This document shows, in pieces, positions 15,975-24,608 of a stretch of DNA of 64,000 bases. The stretch spans positions 1,240,001 to 1,304,000 of the forward strand of contig CALOCN010000001.1 of assembly GCA_942491735.1 (NCBI GenBank). The letters are read 5' to 3'. The notes beneath the pieces are model-generated. The model ran no database searches. It was not told the DNA's origin and saw only the letters and a program-made list of their open reading frames with translations. The number at the start of each line of letters is the position of its first letter. Positions within the stretch are counted from its first letter, which is position 1. Source of the DNA: CALOCN01 sp942491735. Lineage in GTDB: Bacteria > Eisenbacteria > RBG-16-71-46 > JABDJR01. The position numbers and the translations under genes were made by a program.

Positions 15975-17230
15975 CCACGGACCTCGCTGCGAACCACATC
16001 GTGGATCTCGCCGTGGTGGGGGCCGGCGCGGCCGGTCTCATGGCCGCGATCCAGGCCGGGCGCACCCGGCCCGGGATGACCCTTGTCGCGCTGGACGGGG
16101 CGAAACATCTGGGGGCCAAGATCCTCGTCGCCGGGGGCGGCCGCTGCAATGTCACCCATCAGGCGGTGGACGAAACCGCTTTCGCCGGATCCACTTCCAA
16201 GGCCATCCGCAAGGTCCTTCGCCGGTTCGATGTTCCGGAGACGGTGAGCTTCTTCGCCGGTCTCGGGGTCGAGCTCAAGCATGAGGACACCGGAAAGCTC
16301 TTTCCGGTCACGGATTCCGCGCGCACCGTGCTCAACGCCCTGCTTCGTGCCGCGGAGGAGGCGGGGGTCCGGCTGGAGCACCCCTGGCGGGTCGCCTCGC
16401 TTGCCCGCGACGGCGAGACGTTCGTCCTGGGCTCGGACGATCCCCAACCCCGGACCCTGCGCGCGCGGCGGGTGATCCTGGCCACCGGCGGCAAGAGCCT
16501 GCCCAAGTCCGGATCCGACGGCGGAGGCTATGCCCTGGCCGGGTCACTCGGACACAGCCTGACCGCCCGGGTCTTTCCCGCCCTCGTTCCGTTGCTCCTG
16601 CCGGACGGCCACCCCCTGACCACCCTGAGCGGTCTGTCCTTCGACGCTTCACTGACCGTGTCGAGCCCCACCGGCAAACGGCTGCGTTCCTTCACCGGTC
16701 CGGTGCTGTGCACCCACTTCGGTCTCTCCGGCCCCACCGTGCTCGACATCAGTCGTTACTACCTGGACGCCCTCGCGGAGGATCCCGCGACCCGGCTCGT
16801 ATTGGATGCGATGCCGCACCGGGACGAGGCAACCCTCGACGGCGCCCTGCGCAAGCTCGGGCCCAGGACGGTGCTCTCCCATCTGCGCGAGGAACTCCCC
16901 GAACGGCTCGCCCGCACCGCCATGGACCTGGCCGGGCTGTCCTGGGAAGTCACCGGCGCCACCCTGACCCGGGACGCACGCCGGGCGGTGCTCCGTTCCT
17001 GCAAGCAGTTCCAGCTCCCGGTGACCGGTGATCGCGGCTATCGCTACGCCGAGGTCACCGCGGGAGGCGTGCCGCTCGCCGAGCTGCGTCTCGACACCCT
17101 GGAGTCCCGCATCACCCCCGGTCTCCATCTCTGCGGGGAGATCTGCGACGTGGATGGTCGTATTGGCGGGTTCAATTTCCAATGGGCCTGGGCGAGCGGC
17201 ACCGTAGCCGGCCGCGCCTGCGCCGGCTGA
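15971..17230 (+). CDS. HI0933/BaiN-like FAD-dependent oxidoreductase
   Basis: A 419-residue flavoprotein of the HI0933 (YhiN) family. The Rossmann motif GAGAAG is at about residues 17-22, followed by the family signature GAKILVAGGGRCNVT, LATGGKSLPKSG, and C-terminal GLHLCGEICDVDG and GGFNFQWAW. Members bind FAD; some (BaiN) reduce bile acid intermediates, but most have no known substrate. The ATG overlaps the stop of the DUF2071 gene. The protein is cytoplasmic and full length. Confidence 0.92.
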   Translation: MTTDLAANHIVDLAVVGAGAAGLMAAIQAGRTRPGMTLVALDGAKHLGAKILVAGGGRCNVTHQAVDETAFAGSTSKAIRKVLRRFDVPETVSFFAGLGVELKHEDTGKLFPVTDSARTVLNALLRAAEEAGVRLEHPWRVASLARDGETFVLGSDDPQPRTLRARRVILATGGKSLPKSGSDGGGYALAGSLGHSLTARVFPALVPLLLPDGHPLTTLSGLSFDASLTVSSPTGKRLRSFTGPVLCTHFGLSGPTVLDISRYYLDALAEDPATRLVLDAMPHRDEATLDGALRKLGPRTVLSHLREELPERLARTAMDLAGLSWEVTGATLTRDARRAVLRSCKQFQLPVTGDRGYRYAEVTAGGVPLAELRLDTLESRITPGLHLCGEICDVDGRIGGFNFQWAWASGTVAGRACAG

Positions 17231-17343
17231 ACCCCGCTGGCCCCCCCGTCCGGGATCCGCGCCCGATGGTCGACACGCGCCCCATGGTGTAGCCTCAGTC
17301 GCGGTTTCGCCCGTAGTTCCAGTCCGTGGTTCAAGGAGAGCCC

Positions 17344-18495
17344 ATGCGTCGTCACCCGTTTCGTTTCGCGGTCCTCCTCTTCTCGTTGAGCGGGATGGCC
17401 TTCATGGCCACCCAGGCCGACACCGTTCCCCGCTACAGCGCCCGCTATGAGCAGAACTGCAATCTCTGCCACTACAACCCCACCGGGGGAGGGCAGCGGG
17501 ACCTCTATGCCACCCAGTACATCGTGCCCGAGGAGATGACGCTCTCCTCCTACGATTCGGAGAAGGCCACCCTCTTCGACCCGCAGCTCAGCGAGAGCGT
17601 GGTCCTGGGCGCCGATCTTCGGACCTTCTTTGTCGAGCACAACAAGACCGACCTCGGGCTTCCCCCCCAGCAGCAGTTCGAGAACTTCTTCACCATGCAG
17701 GGGAATCTGTACCTGCATCTGCAACTGGACTCCCGGTTCGCCCTGCAGTTCTCGCAGGGTTGGGACTCCATGAGCGAGTACTTCGGTGTGGGCTATGTGC
17801 TCCCGGGCAACGGCTACCTCAAGGTCGGGCAGTTCGTCCCGCAGTACGGATGGAAGTTCGACGACCACACCCGCTTTGTCCGCGAGTACCTAGGTTACTT
17901 CCCGCCGTCGAACACGGAATCGGGTATCGAAGCCGGCGTCTATCCCGGGAACTTCGCCTTGCACGCGTCCCTCCTCAATGGAAGCGGGGGGCGTCTGGAC
18001 AACTTCGGTGACGAGAACCTGGAGGTCGTCCTGCGCGGCGAATGGCGGGGCCGGGCCGGCCCGCTGGCCTTTGCCCTTGGTGGGTCGTTCCGCAACAACC
18101 GCACCGACGCCGCCCGGCTCAACACCGGAGGGCCGCTGTGGTATGCCATGGTGGGGCCGGTGACCTGGGTCGGCGAGCTGGACATCCTCGACAGCAGGAC
18201 CACGGGCAGCGACGACGGCATCACCCAGTGGGTCACCTCCAACGAGCTGGCGGTCCGGCTCACCCAGGGCGTGGATGTGCTGGGAATCGTGGACTATGTC
18301 AACAACCTGGATCGTATGGTCAATGATGCCGACAGCCGCACCGTGACCCGTCTGGGGTTCGGGCTGGAGGTGATCCCGGTCCCGTTCCTGAGCCTCGACG
18401 GGTACTTCAACTACTATGTGGTGGGCGGGGGCACCGCGAGCAGCAACACGGCCAACTACTCGGAGCTCTGGCTCGCCGCTCATCTCTTCAACTGA
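17344..18495 (+). CDS. Outer-membrane porin-like protein with a CxxCH haem motif
   Basis: A protein of 383 residues. A signal peptide is cut near residue 25, and then a single c-type haem motif C39-N-L-C42-H43 sits in a short N-terminal segment (YSARYEQNCNLCHYNPTGGG). The rest looks like a beta-barrel with alternating aromatic strands and ends in a phenylalanine-containing terminus (AAHLFN). The ATG at 17344 has AAGGAGA 6 bases upstream. The haem motif would need the ccm machinery encoded at 673-5711. YceI follows 25 bp downstream. It may carry electrons or small molecules at the outer membrane; the function is inferred only. Confidence 0.72.
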   Translation: MRRHPFRFAVLLFSLSGMAFMATQADTVPRYSARYEQNCNLCHYNPTGGGQRDLYATQYIVPEEMTLSSYDSEKATLFDPQLSESVVLGADLRTFFVEHNKTDLGLPPQQQFENFFTMQGNLYLHLQLDSRFALQFSQGWDSMSEYFGVGYVLPGNGYLKVGQFVPQYGWKFDDHTRFVREYLGYFPPSNTESGIEAGVYPGNFALHASLLNGSGGRLDNFGDENLEVVLRGEWRGRAGPLAFALGGSFRNNRTDAARLNTGGPLWYAMVGPVTWVGELDILDSRTTGSDDGITQWVTSNELAVRLTQGVDVLGIVDYVNNLDRMVNDADSRTVTRLGFGLEVIPVPFLSLDGYFNYYVVGGGTASSNTANYSELWLAAHLFN

Positions 18496-18520
18496 CGGGG
18501 CCGTCGGGAGTTCCTTCCTC

Positions 18521-19102
18521 ATGCGCAACCTCATCGCTCTTTGCCTGCTTCTCGGCGCGACGCCCGTCGCCGCGGCGGACTTCGTGGTCGAACCGGGTGA
18601 GCCCAACCAGGTGATCTTCTTCTCCAAGGCCCCCATGGAGAGCTTCGAGGGCAAGACCGACCGGATCAGCGGCACCCTCACCGTGGATCCCGCCCGGCTC
18701 TCCGGCAAGGTGACCTGCACCTTCCAGGTCGACATGGCGTCACTGGAAACCGGGATCGGGCTCCGTGACCGGCACATGCGGGACAATCACCTCGATACGA
18801 AGGAGTTTCCCGAGGCGACCTTCGAGGGGGGCACTCTCGAGGAGGTCTCGGCGAGCGCCCTCGCGGTGGGGGTTCCGGTCACCCTGGACCTGGTCGGCGA
18901 GTTCACCCTCCACGGTGTGACCCGGGAGATCACCGTTGCCACGGAAGCCACCCTCAACGAGGAGGGGGGCATCGAGGTCGTGGGCCGCTTCACCGTGAAC
19001 CTCAAGGACTACGACATCAAACGCCCCGGCTTCCTCATGATGAAGCTCTCCGAGGACCAGGATGTCGAAGTGCGGTTCACCGCGGTGCCGGAGACCGACT
19101 AG
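18521..19102 (+). CDS. YceI family periplasmic lipid-binding protein
   Basis: A 193-residue secreted protein with a signal peptide (core LIALCLLLGATPVAAA). The mature part matches the YceI lipocalin-like barrel: FEGKTDRISGTLTVD, RDRHMRDNHLDTKEFPEATF, FTLHGVTREITV and the closing FTVNLKDYDIKRP. YceI proteins bind isoprenoid-like lipids in the periplasm. The gene follows the haem porin by 25 bp and is probably co-transcribed. Its stop overlaps the stop of the convergent lipoprotein gene within CTAG. Confidence 0.92.
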   Translation: MRNLIALCLLLGATPVAAADFVVEPGEPNQVIFFSKAPMESFEGKTDRISGTLTVDPARLSGKVTCTFQVDMASLETGIGLRDRHMRDNHLDTKEFPEATFEGGTLEEVSASALAVGVPVTLDLVGEFTLHGVTREITVATEATLNEEGGIEVVGRFTVNLKDYDIKRPGFLMMKLSEDQDVEVRFTAVPETD

Positions 19103-20085
19103 CGGAGGGGAATCCCCAGCTCAATCCGCATCTGCCCGAACAGGGTGGGGCCGAAGGTGTCGTTGAACAATCCGGCGTGGGTGTAGTCGTCCCAGATCTG
19201 GAGCCCGCCCCGCACGCTCGTCCCCAGTTCGAATCCCGGGGTCTTGATCAGGGTCACTCCGAATCCCACGTAGGGACTCACGGTGGGTAGCCAATCCCCG
19301 GTCACCACGTAGACCCCCCCGAACTCGTCCTCGATCGCGAGGGGGGTCAGGTAGCTCCATTGGGTCAGCCCGCCCCGGATCCCGGCCAGGACATAGGTCT
19401 CCACCGCCGTGTGCATCGGGGTGAGTGAGTACTTCACCGTGGCGCCGATCGAGTACTCCCGTCCCTGACGAAATCCTTCCAGGCCCGGGGCGAAGTCCAA
19501 CGTGCCATAGCTGAACTCGACTTCCCCCGCCACCCGGTGCCCCTCCACCGGAGCGTACGCACCGGCCGAGATCGAGAAGGATCGATTGCTGGAAACACCG
19601 GCCAGGTCGAAAGAGGATCCCGACCCGGCGAACCCCAAAGTAAACACCGCCGGGGGGCCCGAAGGCTCCTCCTCGATGATCCAGGGTTCCGGTTCTTCCT
19701 CGTAGTACTCCGGTTCCCCATAGCCGTTGACCACCACCACGGTTTCCGGTGGGGGAGGGGGTAGCGGATACACCCGGGTTCCGGCGCGGAGCGGTTCTTC
19801 CCGCTCCCCCTTGCGACCCCGATCCTTCTCCCGGTCACCCCGACGACGCTTTCCCTTGGCCGAGTCGTCTTCCTCGTCCGTCTCCGGCGATTCGGCGCGG
19901 GGTTCCGCCTGCTGCTTGGCCTTGGCATTGGCCTGGGTCAGCGAGGAGCCTCCAACCCGGTGGCCGGTACCTGCGCAACCGGACGCCGCGAGCACGAGGC
20001 CGGCGGCAAGAAGGATCAGCCCGAGCGCGGCACCGACCCGGCCCAGGGCCCGGTGCAGTGTCATGGAAGTGGTTGGGATCGTCAT
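19099..20085 (-). CDS. Lipoprotein with charged linker and barrel-like domain
   Basis: A 328-residue protein. The signal peptide ends in a lipobox with C37 (LAASGC). Residues 50-100 are highly charged (many Lys, Arg, Glu and Asp), then come Pro-rich and acidic tyrosine stretches up to about 145. The remaining 185 residues show alternating hydrophobic strands of an outer-membrane barrel type, ending MRIELGIPLR. The family is not recognised. Start context is good (GGGAGG about 9 bases upstream). It is convergent with YceI. Confidence 0.72.
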   Translation of the reverse strand: MTIPTTSMTLHRALGRVGAALGLILLAAGLVLAASGCAGTGHRVGGSSLTQANAKAKQQAEPRAESPETDEEDDSAKGKRRRGDREKDRGRKGEREEPLRAGTRVYPLPPPPPETVVVVNGYGEPEYYEEEPEPWIIEEEPSGPPAVFTLGFAGSGSSFDLAGVSSNRSFSISAGAYAPVEGHRVAGEVEFSYGTLDFAPGLEGFRQGREYSIGATVKYSLTPMHTAVETYVLAGIRGGLTQWSYLTPLAIEDEFGGVYVVTGDWLPTVSPYVGFGVTLIKTPGFELGTSVRGGLQIWDDYTHAGLFNDTFGPTLFGQMRIELGIPLR

Positions 20086-20288
20086 CGCGGGTTCCTCCCG
20101 GGTTCGCGGCCGGTGGATGACAGTTTCTCTCTTGTCTCTTTTGCAAACGCGGTGCCAAACCCCTCCAATTTCATACCGTTAATCATGTCAATGGGTTACG
20201 AGAATCAAGGGCCAGTGGGAGACCGCGCCGGGTGTAGCGGATCGTCACGGTCCGAGTCCGCGGCGACACGCCGACCCCCGGTTGTGCA

Positions 20289-20303
20289 GGTTCGAGGCGA
20301 ACC
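20289..20303. promoter_or_regulatory. Perfect inverted repeat, possible operator
   Basis: GGTTCG-AGG-CGAACC lies 55 bp before a 40-codon gene and in the divergent region shared with the lipoprotein at 19099-20085. No protein can be assigned. Confidence 0.35.
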
Positions 20304-20357
20304 ACGTTGTTGTAGATAGGACGCCGCATTTCAAACGACCCGTATCCGGAGGAAGTC

Positions 20358-20480
20358 ATGAGCTTGTCGTATCTCGTCGAAGTCACCCAGGCCTTGCTTG
20401 CGTTCACCTACCGGGGATCCCTGGCCGATCTCCTGGCCACGTTGTGGCACTCGATCCTGTTCGTGGATCTGTGGCCCTGA
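20358..20480 (+). CDS. 40-residue hypothetical small protein
   Basis: A short frame with an excellent ribosome binding site (GGAGG, 5 bases before the ATG) and a compact hairpin right after the stop. The peptide starts MSLSYLVEVTQALLAFTYRG and continues as an amphipathic helix-like stretch with two tryptophans and a WP end. It is rich in Leu and has few charges, so it could sit at a membrane. There is no recognised family. The support is the start signal, length-matched hairpin and upstream palindrome. Confidence 0.5.
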   Translation: MSLSYLVEVTQALLAFTYRGSLADLLATLWHSILFVDLWP

Positions 20481-20486
20481 CGGAGG

Positions 20487-20514
20487 GCGAGGGGGGAGCG
20501 CTCCCCCCCTCGCT
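20487..20514 (+). terminator. GC-rich hairpin after the 40-codon gene
   Basis: GCGAGGGGGGAGC pairs with GCTCCCCCCCTCGC with one bulged C, centred on 20500, and begins 7 bases after the stop codon. No T-tract follows, so termination would be weak or the hairpin may protect the transcript end. Confidence 0.45.
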
Positions 20515-20579
20515 GCCGTTGGGCCGATCGGTTTCCCCGGATGGTCGGCAGCCGATACGGCGGTTAGACTCCGAAGCCA

Positions 20580-21536
20580 ATGACACGTCTTGCCGCCACG
20601 CTCCTCGTCCTCGCCCTGCTCTCTCCCCACGCCGCCCGGGCCAACTCCCTCGATATCCCGATCAAGGGCTACGGTGTCAGCCTCGGCAACTCCCCCCGTT
20701 TCACCGGAGTCCGGATCAGCTTCGTCGACTCGAGCGTGGAGCGCATCAACGGGCTCAATCTGACCCTATGGGTCCCCCGGGCCAACTACGACGCGGTCTA
20801 CAACGGGGTCTCGGTGGGTCTCCTGGCCATCACCGCCAAGACGCTCAACGGGGTCCACGTAGCCGGGTTCGGTCTGGGTGGCCAGAAGTTGCGGGGGTTC
20901 GGAGCCGGGGTCATCGGTTTGGGGATGGAGGATATCCACGGTGTTGCGGTCGGGGGTCTCGGCATCGGGACCCAGGTCGTGCGCGGGCTCGGCGTGGCGC
21001 TGGTCGGGATCGGATCCACCGACTTCGTGGGGATGGGTGTGGCCGGGCTCGGGATGGGCGGACAGCGTCACGCGGGAATCTTCGTCGCGGGGCTGGGAAT
21101 GGGTGGGACCGACATGCACGGACTCTTTGTCTCCGGGGTGGGAATGGGAGGGGAGTCGTTCCGGGGGGTCGGCATTGCCGGTATTGGAATGGGCGCGGAT
21201 TCCATGAAGGGGTTCTTTCTTGGCGGCGCCGGTCTCGGTGCGCAGGAGATCACCGGTTTCGGGGGCGGCCTCATCGGGATCGGGGCGACGCGCATGAAGG
21301 GGCTCTTCGCCGGCGCGTTGGTCCGGGTCACGGATGACCTGCCGGAAGGCCTTGCCCATCTCACCGGCGTGAGCATCGCCGCGGTGAACCTCAATAACGG
21401 CATCCATGAGGGGTTGGCCATCGGGCTGATCAACATCGCCGAGGAACTCCACGGGGTCCAGATCGGGCTCATCAACATCGCGAAGAACAACCCGAGCGGC
21501 CTCAAGGTGCTCCCCCTGATCAACGCACACTTCTAG
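20580..21536 (+). CDS. Secreted 15-residue-repeat surface protein
   Basis: A 318-residue protein with a signal peptide cut after ARA (residue 22). From residue 74 to 253 there are twelve tandem units of exactly 15 residues, consensus xxGxxVAGLGMGGxx, with glycine fixed at position 3 and Gly-rich ends. Two further units (IHEGLAIGLINIAEE, LHGVQIGLINIAKNN) follow near the C-terminus. This resembles the surface-repeat proteins typified by Leptospira LA_2272, by recall, and probably forms a regular beta-helix or beta-roll. A TAGACT hexamer ends 9 bases before the ATG and no ribosome binding site is present, so the transcript may be leaderless. Confidence 0.8.
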   Translation: MTRLAATLLVLALLSPHAARANSLDIPIKGYGVSLGNSPRFTGVRISFVDSSVERINGLNLTLWVPRANYDAVYNGVSVGLLAITAKTLNGVHVAGFGLGGQKLRGFGAGVIGLGMEDIHGVAVGGLGIGTQVVRGLGVALVGIGSTDFVGMGVAGLGMGGQRHAGIFVAGLGMGGTDMHGLFVSGVGMGGESFRGVGIAGIGMGADSMKGFFLGGAGLGAQEITGFGGGLIGIGATRMKGLFAGALVRVTDDLPEGLAHLTGVSIAAVNLNNGIHEGLAIGLINIAEELHGVQIGLINIAKNNPSGLKVLPLINAHF

Positions 21537-21552
21537 TCGCGGGTCGGTTCGG

Positions 21553-24279
21553 TCAGCCCGGGGGCAACACGCTGACCCGCCGCGCGAAGTCCGTGCTCCC
21601 CACCGAGATCCGGATGAAGTAGACGCCGGCCGGCACGCGGGCACCGCGCGCATCGCGGAGGTCCCAGCGGATGCGCAACGCCCCGCCCGGGTCCGTCCGT
21701 GCGGACCACGAGATCACCCGACGCCCCCGGATATCGAGCACGGTGAGCGCGGCGTCCCCGGCGTCCCCGCTCAGGATCCACTCGGTCGCCGTTCGGGCCG
21801 GGTTGGGAAACGCCGCGCCGAGGACGGGGGCGGGGGGCTCCGATGGAGGCACGGTCGCGGGCGTGGAGCGCGCATCATGGGGATCCGACCCGGCGGCGCG
21901 TTCATCCCCGTCGGGGTAGCCGTCCAGATCGTGATCGATCCCCAGCCGGTTTTCCATGCCGGGCAGGGTCGCGGTGACCGTGACCTCCGACCCCGGACCC
22001 GCTTCCAGGAGCCACCGGGAATCCTCCCGCGGCGGCACGCCGCTCAGATCCGCGATCCATCCTTCGGGCTCCCGGTACATCCATCCGCGGCTTCCGCCGT
22101 TGGCGGGCAAACGCTCATGGGCCGCCAGCCCCAGTCGTCCGGCCCCCGCTTCCTCCATCAGCACGGCCAGGCGTTGGGCGCCGGTTTCGGGATTCGATCC
22201 GTCGAAGGTCCACTGGGCTCCCATTCCGGCGTGGGGATCGGCCCCGAATCCCAGCAGGTAGGCCTCGAGGTCACCCCGATCCCGCGGTCGATCGAAGGTG
22301 AACGAGCGATGATCAAAGAAGTCCCCAAGCGAGCCGAACCGCCCGTCATGGGCGAAACCGAAACCGCGCACCGTCTCGTTCCGGTCCGGCGTAAACCGGA
22401 CCTTCTCGTAGAGGGAACGCATGGCCGGGACGGCGAAGTCCTGCTCGAACCCGATCCCCGGTCCGGCCACGAGCAGGTTGGCGCCGCCGTCCGGATCGCG
22501 ATGACAGTCGGTACAGGCCAGCCCGAGGGTGGGGGAGTGTCCGTTGAAGAGGCGGCGACCCAGGGTGGGGTTTCGCCCGTCCCCCGGGTCGAGGAGTTCG
22601 TTGGCCAACCCCCGGTAGGGATTGGGCGACGGCTGCAACGCGAGGAGAAAGTCGACCAGGAGCGCGAACTGGTCCGGTGTCGGTTCCCTGGGACTCCCCA
22701 GAAGGGAAAGGAAGGCCCCGCGAAAGTCGTCGAGAACGGGTCGATCCCCGCGCCAGTGGAACGGCTCGGCGCCGTCCAGTCCCTTCAGGGTCTGGGTGAC
22801 CATGGGCCCTTTCATGGGGTGCATGGGGCCGCCGTTGGGGTCGCCGCTATCGACGTCGAACAGCGTGCCTCGGGGATCGCCAAGGTCCCAACCCAGACCG
22901 TCGGTCCCGCCGAACAGGTGACAGGAGGCACAGGAGAGGGTGCCGTCCGAGGACAGGTCGCCGGTCTCGTAGAACAGTCGTCGCCCATCCCGCACCCGCT
23001 CGCTGAGCGGTGAGTAGCCCAGCGGAACGACCGACTGGGCTCCGGAAGCGCGGTCAATACAACGGATGGTGTGGTCGAAGCGCTCCAGGACGAACAGGCG
23101 TCGGTTTGCCTCGTCCCAGGCCAGACCGCTCGGGCCGTGCCCCACCGCGATCCGTTCGGTGCGGGTGCCGTCGCCGTTCAATACCAACACCGCCGCCGAG
23201 CCGAAGGCGGCGATCAGCACCTCCCCGTCCGGGGTCGTGGTCACGTCCAAAGGAAAACTGGCCGCGCTCGCCGGGTCGACTCCCGGGGTGCCGGGAGCGG
23301 GGTTGAGCGGGATGGGCTCCACGAGGCCGCTCGCGGGTGTGATCCGCGTGACGCGCGTGGTCACGAAGCGGCCGCGGAGATTGGGTTCGAATCGGATGCG
23401 GTTGTGCGCCTCCTGGTTTCCCACCCAGAGACGCCCCGCGCCGTCGATGGCGGCGTTGAACAGACTGGTCCCGGCGTCCGACCAGACCCGGGTCACCGTT
23501 TCCGTGGATGTGTCGAGGGTGACCAGGTCCACGTCCGGCATGGTGTAGGAGACGGCCGCGTCCCAGTTCCCGCCCAGGGGGCCGGTCCAGGTGCCGTTGA
23601 TCCATTGCACGATCAGGCTGGTCGCCGGTGGTGCGGGGAGGTTGGTGGCCATGGAGGGAATCACCCCGGGAGGGCCCAGCGCCTGCACCCGGTCGGGAGG
23701 GACAACCGTGGTGCGGTTGCCGCCGTCGAGGAAGGTGACGTGGAGGTGCGCGCCGTCGTTGGATACGACAAGGGAGCGCGGGTCGCTTCCCGGAAGGTCC
23801 AGCACCCGCGGTGGTGTCGACAGGTCAGCGAGGTCGAACACCCGCACCCGGTCTTCCTGGGACACGCTGACAAACGCCTTGCCCTGGGCAAAAGCGACGT
23901 CGGTCGGTTCATCGCCCACGAGCAGGGTGCCGACCACCACCAGGGCGTCGAGGTCCACCCGGCTTACCGAGTCGGAGAGATGGTTCACCACCCACGCTTC
24001 CCGGTTGGATCGCGCGCGCACCGTGACCGGTTCCAGACCCACCGGAATCTCGGCGAGGCGTCGTGGTGGGTCCTCGGTCACGTCGAACACCACCAGTCGG
24101 TGATCGTCGGTGTTCACGGCGAGCAGGCGGGTCCCGTCCGGCGTCAACTCGAGCGGGTGCACGTGGGGACTCTCGAACAGCGGTACACCGCCCCGCGCGC
24201 TCGGCGTGAGGAAAAAAACCAGGATCCCGCAAGCGAGGCCGGCCAGGGAACGGGGCCATCGAGGTGCGACAGGGCGCAT
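21553..24279 (-). CDS. Beta-propeller di-haem cytochrome with sorting domain
   Basis: A 908-residue exported protein. After a signal peptide come about 400 residues of YncE-like propeller repeats (for example LTPDGTRLLAVNTDDHRLVVFD). A cytochrome c peroxidase-like region follows, with two haem motifs, CASCH near residue 446 and CTDCH near 591, and candidate distal ligands in MHPMKGPM. A GIDHDLDGYPDGDE calcium-type motif leads into a FlgD-like C-terminal domain (LDIRGRRVISWS ... VPAGVYFIRI). It would need the ccm system for haem attachment. A role in peroxide reduction or surface electron transfer is inference. It stands alone on the minus strand. Confidence 0.82.
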   Translation of the reverse strand: MRPVAPRWPRSLAGLACGILVFFLTPSARGGVPLFESPHVHPLELTPDGTRLLAVNTDDHRLVVFDVTEDPPRRLAEIPVGLEPVTVRARSNREAWVVNHLSDSVSRVDLDALVVVGTLLVGDEPTDVAFAQGKAFVSVSQEDRVRVFDLADLSTPPRVLDLPGSDPRSLVVSNDGAHLHVTFLDGGNRTTVVPPDRVQALGPPGVIPSMATNLPAPPATSLIVQWINGTWTGPLGGNWDAAVSYTMPDVDLVTLDTSTETVTRVWSDAGTSLFNAAIDGAGRLWVGNQEAHNRIRFEPNLRGRFVTTRVTRITPASGLVEPIPLNPAPGTPGVDPASAASFPLDVTTTPDGEVLIAAFGSAAVLVLNGDGTRTERIAVGHGPSGLAWDEANRRLFVLERFDHTIRCIDRASGAQSVVPLGYSPLSERVRDGRRLFYETGDLSSDGTLSCASCHLFGGTDGLGWDLGDPRGTLFDVDSGDPNGGPMHPMKGPMVTQTLKGLDGAEPFHWRGDRPVLDDFRGAFLSLLGSPREPTPDQFALLVDFLLALQPSPNPYRGLANELLDPGDGRNPTLGRRLFNGHSPTLGLACTDCHRDPDGGANLLVAGPGIGFEQDFAVPAMRSLYEKVRFTPDRNETVRGFGFAHDGRFGSLGDFFDHRSFTFDRPRDRGDLEAYLLGFGADPHAGMGAQWTFDGSNPETGAQRLAVLMEEAGAGRLGLAAHERLPANGGSRGWMYREPEGWIADLSGVPPREDSRWLLEAGPGSEVTVTATLPGMENRLGIDHDLDGYPDGDERAAGSDPHDARSTPATVPPSEPPAPVLGAAFPNPARTATEWILSGDAGDAALTVLDIRGRRVISWSARTDPGGALRIRWDLRDARGARVPAGVYFIRISVGSTDFARRVSVLPPG

Positions 24280-24608
24280 GAAACCTCCAGACGCTTGGAT
24301 AGACGTCCTAGAGGAAATGGGGGGTGTCCCAGGTCGCGAAACCGCGATCCGAGTTGAAAGATCCTAGCACATTGAAACGACTCGGCCACTGAGCCGTAAC
24401 TCCTGACCGCCCTGATCGTCTATCATTGTTGGAGCGAACTCAGGGTCTGCTTCGGGCTTTGCGCCTGCGCTGCTTGGTTTTCGGGGTTTCACATCAAGGG
24501 CACTGCCCCCTTCTCCATTCTCGCGCGCCCCGCCTTCACCCGTCCGCCCCCCTATCCACCCAAGTCTGCATCCGCTTCGCCGTGTCCGGCGAGAGAGGTA
24601 GAACATCC
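24280..24608. other. Divergent promoter region
   Basis: About 330 bp between two divergent genes. On the minus strand TGC-TAGGAT (extended -10, 24361-24366) lies about 80 bp before the cytochrome gene, without a clear -35. On the plus strand TATCAT at 24421-24426 is a possible -10 for the gene at 24609. No other feature is seen. Confidence 0.4.

Noticed and set aside
19537..20182. Plus-strand frames opposite the lipoprotein at 19099-20085
   Set aside because: They are antisense shadows with Arg/Pro/Ser-rich composition and no ribosome binding site; the minus strand has a clear lipoprotein signal.
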